A stretch of 64,000 bases of DNA from Gentiana macrophylla (GCA_026214975.1 CM047805.1:184823333-184887332); one strand, 5' to 3'. Positions 24,301 to 36,808 are shown, counted from the stretch's first letter. Notes: generated by a model not told the origin, from the sequence alone. Numbers and translations: made by a program.

Positions 24301-27093
24301 AAGGATTCATAGGTTGGTGATCCAAAATCACCGCCCTTATCCTATGATTTTCGATTAATTAATTTTCGGTTCACCTTAAAGTTTTCTCATTTAGATGACT
24401 AACACTTTTAGACATATTCTCCCATTCTTGACTTTCCGTGAATGGAAACAGTCTTGAACCAGCGGTTCGTTTGAGTAGACACTACTCTTGAACCGTGGGA
24501 TGTCGAGTGTTACTCGTCGGGACTTCTCGGATTTTCTAATATACCAGAAAAAACAATAAATCATAACATTAAAGCTCCCACTAGTTTATCGGTTCCAAAT
24601 ACCGTCTAACGAGCAATGCTTTATTTTTATGATTTTCCGATTTTTCGATTAGAAAATCTTTTGTACATAGTTCCAATGTTTCCAGAAAATCAACAAATCA
24701 TAGAACTCCCACTAGTTCATCGATTCCAAATATCGTCCAACTAGCAACATTTCATAACTTTCCGGTTTTTCAATTAGAACGGTTACGTGTGTAGTCAGTT
24801 ACACTTTTCTAATGTTCTAGAAAAACAACAAATCATAAAGCTCCCACTAGTTCATCGATTCCAAATTTCGTCCAACTAGTAACACTTCATGATTTTTTGA
24901 TTTTTCAATTAGTAAATTACTCGTGTAATCACTACACACTCAAAATTCACTAGAAGAATTTCAAAGTCCGAAATCACCTTTGATCAAACTAAGTTTGTCT
25001 CCCGTTTGACACGAATGACACTAGTGACATACCTATATGTCACTCTGGTTTTTAAAAGGCTTAAGAGAAAATATCTCTTTCGAAAAATAATTGCATTATC
25101 GATTAACTAGTTCAACGTCCTAGTTACTTTCCACTTTTTAAAGAAGTCAATACTGGTCAATTATTAATTTTTAAGCAATTTAGTAAGGGATAATGCTGTA
25201 AATAAAATGACATAAATTAATTCAAGTTTAACACTACTATATAAATTTATTTTAGGAATTGTAAACTAAAAGATAAGTCTACTCTACCATTCTAAGGTTT
25301 TAACCTCGCATCTCAAGTGCCGCCGTAGGTAGGTCAAAGAGATGACGGTTAAATCGAGACAATCTCATCAATGAATAACTTGTGAGAATCAACATCCCAC
25401 GAGAATCGAACATCCCTTTATTCATTGACTACCATCCTTTTAGCCTAGATATTATCAAAAATATCCTTTATGAGTGTGTGACCTACTATATCGGATCTCT
25501 TAGAGTGCATACAGCAGTGTGCCGTCGTAGAGATAGGTCGGTGACCCGACGAGTACCCGTAAATCCTATCCTTTCGGAGACCAAGCCATGAATGTTGATA
25601 GGGGTGAACACCATCCGTAGGGGGACGAAATCAAAGCGCGAGGCGTCACCCTTCTCTCACTTACTTGTATCTATAGTAGAGGCCGTGGGGTTGGTGTCGC
25701 CTCCCCGCTCCCACTCAATATTTTGGAAGTGGTGGTGGGTTAACAAACCACGTCTTTTGATGTTAACATAAAAGCACATCAAATCAAGGATTCGAATGGT
25801 GTCGGTAACGTAGGCAAGCCTACCCGCCCTATTCGTTGGAACATATGTGATGATCCGGACGAAATCGGGTCAAGACAACTGACCTATTGAGATAAGGAAT
25901 CACCCCTCCGCTTTCAGTGTAGCTTAGTCTTGCCGGACCCCGTGCATACATCACACTAGAGAGGTTAAGTCGGTCGAATAAGCTCGATTGACCACCCAAC
26001 CTATAGGCGAACCGCTTTTATCCAAGATTTATTGTTCTTTTACCATCATTCAATCTCATAGACACTACGAATCGAAAACGTGATCTCGTTTGGGCTTTAA
26101 GGCGGTTCACCGAGAACACACACCGAAAGGCTTAATGATTTCATAACCCGTCCTCGGGTCTTTAATTAGTTACTAAATTAATTAATTACCACGTATTAAT
26201 TAAATTTCAACTAATTACGCGAGTTTGTATACATGCCTATTTTAATTACCAAAATTAAAATTCCGGATCTTCGATCTTGATCTTGAAACTTCCGGATCTC
26301 AAACATTCGATCTCGTGCCTAACCACTTAAGCGAGCGAGGAGAGGAGGCCGTAATATACCAATATATTTAAAATATATCTATATTATCAAATTTGTTTTA
26401 TAAAAAAAAAACTTTTTTTTAAACAATGTCGGCAAACCAATTAGGTTATATAAAAAAAAAAATTAAGCTGCCGCCTTATAAAAATTAAGCTGCCGCCTTT
26501 TTTTTTTTTTTTTTTTTGATCAATTGGTCTTATGACCTAAGTAACAAAGAAAAGTCAACTAAAAAAAAATATGATTGCCGCCGCATAAAAATAAAACGAG
26601 CCTGTGACCAAATTTTGCTGGCCAAACCTAATACATTAGGTTACAAGAAAAAAAAATTTTGCTGCCGCCAAAAAAATTGCCGACGGAAAAAAAAAAAAAT
26701 TTAATTAAACAATTCGGCTTCCTCCCGTTTTTACCTTCTTGATAATCTTCAACACCATGATTTTCAACACATCATCTTCGTCGTCTCGAACCCGGATCAA
26801 AATTAAAATTACAAAGAAGCCATCTTTTATAATTTTTCGCATGACGTAAAATAAATTACACATCATACGCTTTCAATTGTTACTAAACAAAAAAATTCTA
26901 CAAAATAGATCTAACGAAAGAATATGATCAACCCCAATCCATCTCTTCAACCAAGACATTCATAACATAAAAAAAAACATAATTTTCGGCCCTTATTAAA
27001 GAAAATTGGGACAAAAATCTACATATTTACTGGCTCTCCAGATCTAATATTTTATACGTATAAATATAGATCACCATGGCGGATCGATACCAA
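21373..27093 (-). other. Non-coding interior of the LARD-like element
   Basis: 5.7 kb with no convincing ORF. The segment GTGCCGTCGTAGgATAGGTC recurs at about 21544, 25317 (diverged) and 25517, the first and third followed by GTGAC..CGAGTACC. A tandem array of about 133 bp units with ACTCCCACTAGTTCATCGAT lies at about 24540-24940. A GCTGCCGCC motif recurs at 26466, 26493 and 26662 among A/T runs. These repeats suggest structural or packaging sequence rather than protein coding. Confidence 0.6.
24540..24940. repeat. Tandem repeat, three units of about 133 bp
   Basis: Units start near 24571, 24704 and 24838. Each contains CTCCCACTAGTT, ATCG(A/G)TTCCAAAT and CGTC(T/C)AAC(G/T)AG, followed by an ATTTTTCGATTAGAAAA-like segment. 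Confidence 0.75.
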
Positions 27094-28923
27094 TGTTAGT
27101 AATATCATCCCATGAACGGAAGCGATTTAAGAATCTAGAACTATAAATTACACGTAATAAAATAACTCAGATCTACATCTACAGGGGTTGTAGAACATAC
27201 CTCTTGGATCTCAAAATCCAAGTAGAAGAGCGCAATAGAAATAACAAACGAAGATGTGAAGAAAGCACCACGATCTTTCCAGACGTGTGATCCAAGCAAC
27301 TCCGGTGGAAGGAAATTCTCGCCTCGAATCCTCCCGATATGCTACCCGGAAAAACCTCCAAGATTTCCCCTTCTTCCCTTGGTCGAAATTTTTTTCTTTC
27401 TCCTCTCTAAGAGGTGAAAGTCGAAAATTAAGTGTGTTTTTAAGGCTTTATAAGCTCTCTCTTTATATAGGAGAGTAAAATTTAACCTCCAAGGATTTAA
27501 TAATTAATACGAAATCAATTATAATAATCCTATTAAATAAAAGATAATCCCATAATATTCTAGAACAAATCTAAAATAATATTTATCTTTATTTCTTACC
27601 ATAAATATTTATCCAATAAATATTTTGTGCACATGTCTTAAAACAATTTTTTGTTTCCTAAACATACACTTGGAGCGAAAATTACATTGCTTGTGACCTA
27701 GTCACAATTTTCGACTATAACACCTTTTTTTGGGCCAAGATTAGAAAAACGCTTTTTTCACATATTTAATTATTTAGTCAACTAATTTAATAGTCACTAA
27801 ACAATTAATTCACATATCGTTTTAATAAAGTCCAACAAGAACTAAATTAATATTATTAGGATTCGACGTCGAGAACAACTATGCTTATATTTGGAAGCAC
27901 GTCGGGGACCATGGACTAATAATCGTGCTCCGATAAATCAAATAAATAATTATCTTACGAACAGTAATAATTACATTCGATAAATCAATCACAGGAATAT
28001 GCCACCATAATCCCGCGGATCGCACTCCTCCGATTATGAGATTATATTTATCTCTTCACGAGAATAATAATAAGCGCCCATTGATATAATCATTACATAT
28101 GGATTAATCCTCCATGATCATTCATTCTAAATCGGGAAGTTACCATTAACCATTTTTAGAATCTCTTATCCTTGTTTACCATTAACCCACAGTGATCAAT
28201 TAATTCATACAACTCATTTGGTAGCTAATCGAGTGTAATATGAACTCGCGCGATCGATCGCTTTTAGGATTAACAAATAAGGAATTGTCTATCTACTTCC
28301 ATAAATGGAAGGAATGGATTCCGTATCCGTGATAACACGCACTACTCACTCAATCCAAAGACAATGCCAAGATGGGGTAATTCGGACCACGCACTCAATG
28401 TAATCATTAACCGTCAAGTCAAACCTCATAATCGATTCAAGCGGTTGATCGTGATCACCTCGAGATTAAGATATATCCATAAATATGATCATCCATTGAT
28501 TCGATAAGACTTCGATTACGGAATTATATCGTGAACTCTAATCAAATCGGTCCAAATTACTATATGATATATCTATCATATATAAATGCCCTATTAGGTT
28601 CTCTTAACCGAAAGTCCGGATAAGACAATCACACCTACTGTGTTCTGGGCGCATTAATAGCACGTTAAAGGAGAGACCCGATACTCTCGATTAACTTCAC
28701 TACGGGCTAATTGTATTTTAAGTACATCTTCACTAACTCAATCCTCCCGTGTATATCCCATACACTGAGTTAAGTGATTACATAAACGATATACTTCAGG
28801 GTTTTCTGTAGTGTAAATATTATTGTCACATCGGTGAATATGAGAATAATAAATATGAATATTATCATTTCATTTATTAAATAAAACAATTACAAAATTG
28901 TATTTCGGGCATCACACCTAACA
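27094..28923 (-). repeat. LTR copy (5' LTR in element sense)
   Basis: 1830 bp, TGTTAGTAATATC...CACACCTAACA on the plus strand, followed by TSD TAAGC. The primer site lies immediately left of it. Confidence 0.88.
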
Positions 28924-29500
28924 TAAGCACCTCTACAAGTGGAATGCTATCATTATTGGTGTGAAATTAAACAATTTGTGGTTTTGTTTTTATGGAAGTG
29001 TTTATTTTTTCCCTTTCTTTTCTATTCAATGTGCTGTTTGTATTATCATTTGCTTTTTTGATTGAGTTTGAAGGGGTTTAATGTGATTGTAGTAAATTGC
29101 TATTGAATGCAGTAGATTATGATTGATACGCATCATGTTAACATCTCATCATCCAGTTTTCATTTATCCAGAAAGGGTTGCAAGGTAAGGTTCCCAGCCA
29201 AAAAGGTAAGGAGGAACATGATGCCTGAGAACGATAAACTTACTCATTCGGATAGCTCTAATCGCCTAAATCCTGTTTTAGTCATCGAATTCCATCAATG
29301 AAAATGGTGGTTTTGTGTTTGGAGCTTTTGATTCCTGCAATAAGACGGGGAGTTTTGTGTTCTGGGCTAAAAAGAGTAGCTCCGAGTTGAATTTCGGTAT
29401 TGGAAACGTGGTTGAAAATAATCGCACCAAGTTGGATTTAGATTCTAACTGTGAGAAGTTTGTATTTCGTGCTGGTACGGGTGGATTTATTATTATTTGT

Positions 29501-30299
29501 CTTTTTTGACTTTCTGTTTCGGTTCCTTCTTCTCATCACGTTTTATATTGTGTATATTCCGACAACGAAGAAACTCCCGTGTCGAAGAATGGAGTACGAA
29601 CGATCGCCGAGTATGGCAATGCGAATTGGGTATTTGGGTTGGCATCAAGCTCTCCGCAGATTTATTGTGTTTGTTACAACATTGCCCGTGTCGTGATGTT
29701 TTGATTTTTTTGCTCTTAAAAAATTACCTGTGACATCGATTGATGGCGGTTTATGGGTTTTCAGGTATATGATTCGTAGTCATGTTCGTATCAACAATTT
29801 ATCCGGAGTCTCGACTTCTCCACTTGGTCGGTCTTATTGCAGGTACAAATATTTCTTATGATTTTGCAGTGAAATATTTCTTATGATTTTGCAGGTACAA
29901 ATATCGAGTATAGTCTTACAAAATTGTCTATAAGCAGTCTCATTAGTCATCTTATTTGAAAATTACCCCTTCTCAGTAAATTTTTACGGCATTGTTGCTT
30001 AAGTGCATACCTCATGTAATCATATCCCTTTGTTTTTGAAGGAAAAATGATAAAAACAACATCTTTGTTTAATTGAAATGAAGATCTTAGGAGCTACAAA
30101 CAACTCAGTTCACTGGCATTGTTTCGGTCAGTGCCAACATCATTTTGTTTACGGAACTAAACTACCGGGATTTATTTATTCTCAAGTTATACATATGATC
30201 ATGCTCTTCCATTCATTACCTACACCCTTTGTTATCATTTAGGTATGATGTTGTGTTTTTCCATTTCCTTAAGGGTTTTTTTTTTAATTTTTAAACTGA
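29501..30299. other. Sequence between two gene remnants
   Basis: Short opposed or overlapping ORFs (29451-29696, 29497-29733) show no family signature. A local duplication of ATTTCTTATGATTTTGCAG occurs at 29850 and 29876. It may be intron-like or decayed exon sequence of the TPR/DnaJ-type remnant. Confidence 0.35.
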
Positions 30300-30705
30300 T
30301 GATTTGTAGGAGCTGGAGCGTTCACAGTTAGGTCTGTCGGATGAGAGGTTAATCTATGAGGTAAGGATGTTGTTCAGAAAGCTTTTTTTTTTCTTTTTCT
30401 TCTTCTTGCGAGATGCTTTGATTGTATATGCAGATGAACTTCAGCGTGATTTGGTTTATTTTCAAGGTGCAAGCATGGAAGGAGCCGATTGATGTTGACT
30501 TTTGTTCCATTACAATTGATGGGAATTTGCATGGTGATATTATGGTACAAAGACTTCATAATATGGTCAAGCAAAGGAAGAGTTGCAAAGAGATGGAGAT
30601 TCTTCGTTCTTGCTAAGCTAATTTCTAGGGCATAAATGACCAAGATGCATAGTGCTTATGGATCTCAGATGAAGGATCATGAAAATGCCAATGTCAAGCT
30701 TCAGG
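30300..30705 (+). pseudogene. Remnant of an unidentified coiled-coil protein gene
   Basis: Coding-like pieces on the plus strand include ELERSQLGLSDERLIYE (30305-30360), VQAWKEPIDVDFCSITIDGN and DIMVQRLHNMVKQ (30468-30575), then after frameshifts MTKMHSAYGSQMKDHENA continuing to NVKLQ (30636-30703), which ends at a CAG|GTAAC donor. The Gln/Glu/Lys-rich pattern suggests a coiled coil. Stops and frame changes between the pieces argue against a functional gene. I do not recognise the family with confidence. Confidence 0.35.
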
Positions 30706-31769
30706 TAACATATTTGCATGTCAGGTTTTAATGTATCGGATCCCCTTTGAAAATAAAACACATGTTTTAATTCTGATTCCTGTTATGCATTTAATTCTGA
30801 TTCCTGTTATGAATTTAATTTTGTGAAAATCATTCCTAAGGTGATTTCTGTTATGCATTTTAGTGATCACAATTTACAATTGTTTAGTTTCTATACAATG
30901 ATTTACTTGAGGAAAACAATTTTGCAAAAGCAAAAAAATGCAAATGCAAAACATCTGCCTAATTAAAGTGATTTTATGATACAGAAGCGTCGATGGAGGG
31001 AATAATAGTGAGTAAACATATTTTCCTGAAATTTATTACAACGTTAAACATTTCAATGTGTTCGTCTCTCTTTCATTTTTGTTCATGTAAATCATTCCCA
31101 TGCTCTGAAAATTTGTGACATTGTGTTTCACATTGTTGTGAGAAAGAAGGATCACCATTGAAAAGTTTATGCAGCAAAAAAAACACATCTACTTTACATA
31201 TTGTCACCAACAAAAATACAAAGAGTGGTTTAGAGCAAGTAGATAACAAGTCTTGAAACAAGAAAATATGAAACAACATCGATTAATATTATCGGTCTTT
31301 ATAGCATAATTGTTATCCATTGATTGCATAAGCAATGCCAATATTGCTTTGTGATTCTTTGGGCGGTGCCAATAAATGGCGGTTTCTACTTTACTTGTCT
31401 TTACATGTGAGTTATTAATTATTTACCGTTAGTTTATTTGTAAAGCGCTTTACCGTTGACTTTTAACCTTGAGCTATTTTTTTGCATTTGTTTTTTCGTA
31501 TAGTATATATACAATGTATGGATTTTAAATTTGTTTACTTGATCTGTTTTGTCTCTAATTTGATTGGCAATACAGAAGGAATGGTTTATCCTATCAGTAT
31601 TGTCTCATTTAGTTTCATGCACTATCAAATTTCATCACAAATTGGTTCATGAGGAGGTGAGTTAGGTGACATATACAACTTTGCCGTTTTCAGATAATAA
31701 AGGTTTTATTTCTTCATTACGCCTTATTGTTGAAACTTCTTTTATCTTTTTTTTCAATAACCATGAATT
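30706..31769. other. AT-rich DNA, nothing recognised
   Basis: No gene, repeat array or element end was identified. The minus-strand ORF 31073-31279 has hydrophobic low-information content only. Confidence 0.5.
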
Positions 31770-32369
31770 CAGGGCCGGCTCTCGCTTGTATTGGGCCAAA
31801 GACCAAGCCCTCGAATTGAGCCTTTTAGTTGAATTTTTTTTGAATACATACTTATTGTTAGATATTTTTTCATAAATAAATATTTTGGTTATCGTTTGCA
31901 TACGAGTTGTCAGACGAATTAATGTTATCGCGAACGAAACGGGTTGCATCGATTCATGAAGGATATGCATTTTCGAGATACACGCATTTTCGAATCGATA
32001 TGTACTTACCCTTTTGTGTAAGGGTTGCATGCTTTCATCCGGTGCAGGAGTACATCCATTCGTTTATGGGGTACTTGCAACCTATAAAAGGCATAAGTAT
32101 GAAGGCGAAAATCCATAAATTTGACAACATCATTAGAAAAACTTTGAGTGTTCTCGGGTTTGATTCAAACAAGTCATTTGTTTGAATCAAACACCCCCAT
32201 CAGATCTCGAAAGAGATTTTCATTTGATCCCTTAGTGACAAATCGTGTGAGACAAAACATCTCTTAAAAGACAACGTTATTAACGTGCATTGGAGTTTCT
32301 AATTCTCTGTCAAATCCTAAGTACTACATTTTTTCCAACACTTATCGCGTTAGCATAGGGCCGGCCCTG
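31770..32369. mobile_element. Non-autonomous hAT element, 600 bp
   Basis: The left end CAGGGCCGGC and the right end (reverse complement CAGGGCCGGCCCT) are inverted repeats. The flanks are a perfect 8-bp TSD, CATGAATT (31762-31769 and 32370-32377). Opposed ORFs inside (31662-32030, 31907-32185) do not resemble hAT transposase. Confidence 0.9.
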
Positions 32370-32838
32370 CATGAATTACCATATTGTAAAGTTTTTGCCA
32401 AGCAAAACTAAATACTGTGTCGCATGGAAGGACCTTCAAATTCTCAATTGCTGTAGATGATGGCTTCAAATGTTAGGTATTAATTTTCTTTCTTTTTTTT
32501 AAAAATTATTTTTATTATTATTTTTATTTTTCATAACTGTAGTTTGGCTTCTTATTTTATGTGCTAAAATGTTTTCCAGCGGTGTATTACCATTTTCAAT
32601 TGCTTCATCCTCTTCCACACCATCTCATTCACCATTGATTTAACCATTAGTGGAGACCAAAGGCTTTTAGTTTACATTATTTCAATTCTACCAACTATAT
32701 GAATAGATTTAGTTTTTGATATCCATATGGACAGTCTTACATGGATATCCCTATTTTTACATTTTTATTTTGTTTAACATCGATCGGATCCTTTAACTTA
32801 ACTATTAATGAATATAAATATAGATAATACGGAAGTTG

Positions 32839-32952
32839 ATATGCCGATGTTGAATGTTCATATTTCTTTTGTAGGTTAGGTGTAACTTAACTTACTATTA
32901 ATGAATATGCCGATGTTGAATGTTCATATTTCTTTTGTAGGTTAGGTGTAAA
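32839..32952 (+). repeat. Direct duplication, about 49 bp, unit spacing 65 bp
   Basis: ATGCCGATGTTGAATGTTCA and the following sequence through GGTTAGGTGTAA occur at 32841-32887 and again at 32907-32952, with TTAACTTACTATTAATGAAT linkers. It lies just upstream of a Helitron 3' end. Confidence 0.75.
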
Positions 32953-33047
32953 TTCATTCATGCCATTTATGTTAGTTTCTATAAACACAACCTTTTTTCA
33001 TAACATATTATTTTTCTTCGATGTTTACTTTTTAAATTTAACGTTTT

Positions 33048-33074
33048 CCGTGCATCGCACGGGTTTCCTACTAG
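33048..33074 (+). mobile_element. Helitron 3' terminus
   Basis: The hairpin CCGTGCATCGCACGG is followed by GTTTCCTACTAG and then T. This is the standard Helitron 3' end (hairpin, short spacer, CTRR, T target base). The matching 5' TC end was not located, so the extent is unknown. The gene remnants to the left (29190-30705) may be part of it, as Helitrons often carry gene fragments. Confidence 0.65.
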
Positions 33075-34014
33075 TTTAATACATATTTTTCAAATATACC
33101 TTTATCACCATTTAATGTTTATGTACACTTTTCATATTTCAAAACAAGAATTTATTATAAAATAGGTGTATATGTGTCCATTAGTATCTAAAATACAATA
33201 TATTAATTACTTTCTTAATCTACATATACTATAAAAAATAAACACTTTTTATAAGACGGATGTAGTATAAGATGACTTTATTTAATGAGTTAGTGATATA
33301 ACACAATCATAATTATATGTGGTGGTTGGTTATTTAAAAATACGACCCGGATAGTGTGATATCAATCAACTCCACAACCAGAGTCCACTTTTTAACAACT
33401 TCCAAAGGAAAGTATCCATCATTTGATTGCCTCATTATTCACTAAAGTCAAAATGAGGATCCATCACTTGATTGCTTGATTTAGCACTCTGCCGGTACTT
33501 TTGAACTCTATGAACAATTTTAATGTAGGAAACAACTGTGGAAGAGCCGGCTTTTCTTTAATTTCTTTTTTAAAATTGATGCATAAATAAATTTCACAAA
33601 AGCAACAAAAATAATCTTTTTTATGGAAGTTTTAAACACACCCCGCTCCTCTCTAAACATTTTATCATCCTTTCCAAAAAAAAAAAAAAAGCATTTTCTC
33701 ATCCACAAAAAACATTATAGTTACTTCATATACATGCATGATAGTCATTTATTACAAGATAAAAAGAACAGATAAAACCGTATTTTTATCTTCAAAAATC
33801 ATATATTATGAAGTAATACCAAATATATATAGAGGGAACGAGGAAAAAGTCTAAATTTTGACTCAAAATAAATGATCAGGACACACTCTTTTTTTAGTTG
33901 TAAAAAGGATAAAGAAAATTCAAATGGACAAAAATACCCTCTTATATCAATTCACGCTGGACATACGCATCGCTGCTTAATCTTTTTTTTTCTTTCAAAC
34001 AATAAGTAGCTTTT

Positions 34015-34280
34015 GATTTGAAACTCCGATCATAAAAAATTTCACCGAAATTCATATTTTTATGCTCTTTATTTTGAGATCTCATACGATACCCTTCCGA
34101 CGTAAATTTTGAAAGCCGAAAAAATATTTACATTAATCGGAGCGTTTTTCTTATAAACGATCATTTTTAATTTAAAACACCGATAATCAAAATTATTTCA
34201 CCAAAGTTTTTTTTTTCTCTTCATTTTGAGATCTCATGCGATACCCTTTCGACGTAGATTTTGAAAGCTGAATTTAATCG
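34015..34280. repeat. Diverged tandem duplication, about 145 bp period
   Basis: The two copies share TTTGAGATCTCAT(A/G)CGATACCC, TTTCACC(G/A)AA, and CGACGTA(A/G)ATTTTGAAAGC. Confidence 0.65.
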
Positions 34281-34294
34281 CAGCATTTACACTA

Positions 34295-34350
34295 ACACAA
34301 TATCAGTATCAATATCACAATATCAGTATCAGTATCAGTATCACAGTATC
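34295..34350. repeat. CAGTATCA simple repeat
   Basis: ATATCAGTATCA and CAGTATCAGTATCACAGTAT repeat about seven times. Shorter islands recur at 34693-34725 and 35265-35390, the latter mixed with GATCGATGATCG. Confidence 0.7.
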
Positions 34351-36305
34351 AGGTGCAGCTTCCTCCACTTTCATCCCCTCATAAACTTCGAACTTTCCCA
34401 CAACTAAGATGCCCCAATTTAATGATTCAACATTCTTTTCAAGAGCTGAAATGGGAGTGTTTCAAGATAACGGTATGCAGAGCCATTGTAAAGCAAAGTA
34501 GGGTGGGGAACTAAAAAGGTCCATACTGCATTGCAAAGAATTCACTTGTCTTAACATGATCTTTCTGATGCATCAAAATCCTTAAACAAAGACCAAAAGG
34601 ACCCATCAAACAACAATTGCGGCAATAAAGTTGATAAGATAATGCTCCAATTTTAATATCTTACCGTACAACAAATTCATAACACAATAACATTATCAGT
34701 ATTACAGTATCAGTACCAGTATCACAGTGCATGTTTAATTAACAAACACAATAACAGCATTACCATTGATAGTATGGGATTAGCCAAAAATCATGGACTC
34801 GGAAAGCTTTACAACAACACCGACAGCCTATATTCTTTTATGGATTAAAACGGAAACAAACCGTAAATTAAAAATCATTTGAACAATAATGTAATCACAT
34901 TAACACCCAAAAAACTTGTGTATTTTGAAATAACACATTCAATCACAATGAAAAAAAACTACAACATATATGATAAACAACTTTAACATCAACTTATGTG
35001 TTAATTAAGTTACATCTAGAAAATGATTATTTAAGCACCTAAAAATTTCGACAATGTCGATTGCTACCAACATTTTCTTCTCTAACTCTACACCAAAAGG
35101 TTTAACATTTTCTAAATAAAGTCAACCTATACACCAAATGATTTAACATTTGTACCATATCTCAATTCATAAATCATTACCAAGGAGCATTAGCCTCTTC
35201 TTGGAATATTAGCTCGTAGATCTCCGCCTTCGATTTCAATGCGTTGACCTCAGCACCATGGCACAATAACAATATCAGTATCACAAAGATCGATGATCGA
35301 ATCACGATCCACGATCGGTGTCACAAGATTAGTATCGATGATCGTATCACAAGATCGTATTAGTATCGATTATCACAGAAGAGTATCACAACAAATTTAA
35401 ATCACAAAGCATCTTAGTTCATCAATTTTCAGCCCAGCTTGATTCGCTTATTAATCATACATTGTGAATAAACTTTTAAAGTGAACAAGACATTGCCAAA
35501 CAACCAGACCACCAGAAAATTATCATTCTATCAAACAAGAGAATGACTTTTGGAAAAAAAAAACACAACAAAAGTTAAAGGAATAAGCATTGAAATTGAG
35601 CTTTGATTCAACCATTGTTCTTCACCATTCACGAGTTCAGATTAAGCTTCAATGGTGACATGAAGTAGTTGAGCATTTACCACAAGACAACTCCAATCTC
35701 ACTTTACTTTGGTGATTTCTTTGGACATTGTATTGCACTCCATCTTGTTGTAAGAACCACTCCATATAAGTCGTTAAGAGAATAACAATGTTATAGATAC
35801 ATCTCTCTTCAGAATCTAGCATATTATGTTATACAGTGCCCAAACAGAACCCTTCTTGGGATAGATCCAACACAAATTTATGTTGGTCCTGGTGCAAATC
35901 CTAGTTGGTGCACCAAAACCAATAGGAATCCAACAATCTAAAATAGGCCATTACCTATAAAAACATTCTACCAATATATCCCTTTAAAAATGCTGATTTG
36001 GTGGTCCAAAACTTACACCTGGAGCATACTAAAATTTCACTAGATCCAAATAACTCTATTGCTATTTTTTCGGAATCTGCCACATGTGAAAACAATTAAT
36101 TTCAAGGACTTTACTGAAGCATTGTCCGACTATAAATTTGCCACAAGGAATACGAAATCCTTTTTTCTCCCAATCAACATATTGCACATCACCGTTACTC
36201 TGATAATCTAACCAGCTCAATCTCAACTCAAATGGATTCACCGACACAATTTCTTCAACCAGGGCATAATTCCTAGGCATTCCTTCGTTATTTTCATAAG
36301 CAGCC

Positions 36306-36808
36306 TGACGATACCGAATATCGCACCTCCACGTGGCGTCACGAGATAGTCCTCCTGAAACGAGAATAAGTGATAGCCCAAGGGTCGAGTTACGAGTTGA
36401 GACATCGACAACTGACATGATCAGAGAACCGAGACGATGGGCCCATTTCGATACCGCAAGTCGGAAAGCTCGGGGTGCGGACAAAGTCCACTCTAAACAC
36501 GCAGGCCCATTATCCATGTGGTTACTTGTATAAGTGGGTAAAGCTCATATAAGCTGGTAAAAGCCCAAAGGGCTAATACTGTATTTTACCCAAACCGACA
36601 TGGTTTAGGGTTAGGGTAAGGAACTCCCTATAAATATACGCTTCCAGGAACTACGTGTGACTTGATTCCTGAAATATAACAGGATACGTAGGCAACTTGA
36701 GAGAGACTCTCAAACTCAGTCTAAAATCACCCCAAAAAACCATCTTCGTTCAACTATCCCTAGATTAAATTGACCCAAAATTATACATGACAAAATCCAG
36801 CATCGTCA
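36306..36808 (+). repeat. 5' LTR of the non-autonomous Tat-type element
   Basis: 503 bp, TGACGATACC...GCATCGTCA. A CTATAAATATACG box at 36628-36640 is the likely TATA. A GGTTTAGGGTTAGGGTAAGG stretch (36603) resembles telomere repeat but is only two units and occurs in both LTRs. Confidence 0.9.

Larger units (their letters stand above)
19545..28923 (-). mobile_element. 9.4-kb LTR retrotransposon without recognisable coding capacity (LARD-like)
   Basis: Two long LTR copies (19545-21372 and 27094-28923) flank 5.7 kb. The whole is bordered by the TSD TAAGC (19540-19544 and 28924-28928). Sense is minus: TTGGTATCGATCCGCC follows the LTR at 27093 (primer site, start matching TGGTATCAGAGC), and AAGTGGGAGAT precedes the LTR at 21373, a typical copia polypurine tract. 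TATATAA boxes read on the minus strand inside both LTRs (19911-19917, 27463-27469). No ORF above about 80 codons and no gag, RT or integrase motif was seen in the interior, so it probably moves with proteins supplied by a relative. Confidence 0.85.
19064..29500 (+). pseudogene. N-terminal remnant of a plant TPR/DnaJ-type gene, split by an LTR element
   Basis: Left piece (19078-19195): MSPSTSIHDAINSSHESQ, then after a frameshift GRSVAQPIPPLNLCSNPTG, ending CCTACAG|GTAC, a possible splice donor. Right piece (29190-29490): KVRRNMMPENDKLTHSDSSN, then after a frameshift at about 29300 NENGGFVFGAFDS, SGSFVF-type and KFVF-type segments, and LNFGIGNVVENNRTKLDLDS. Repeated FVFGA motifs after an MSP start and a KVRR segment are what I recall from the low-complexity N-terminus of plant TPR proteins with a C-terminal J domain (TPR15/TPR16 type). 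The TPR and J domains were not found. The 9.4-kb element 19545-28923 lies between the pieces. The family name is tentative; the frameshifts and split are seen directly. Confidence 0.4.
33075..36061. other. AT-rich intergenic DNA with small repeats
   Basis: No gene was recognised. It contains a diverged tandem duplication (34015-34135 and 34160-34280) with ATTTTGAGATCTCATrCGATACCC, and CAGTATCA-type simple repeats at 34295-34350, 34693-34725 and 35265-35390. A long A run occurs at 33677-33690. Confidence 0.6.

Noticed and set aside
31662..32030. 122-aa minus ORF
   Set aside because: Crosses the left boundary of a hAT element and lacks transposase motifs.
36062..36517. 151-aa intact minus ORF
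   Set aside because: It is a chance fusion of the DUF3444 exon end with reverse-strand LTR sequence.
36603..36622. Telomere-like TTTAGGGTTAGGG
   Set aside because: Only about two units, present identically in both LTRs of one element (also near 40212).
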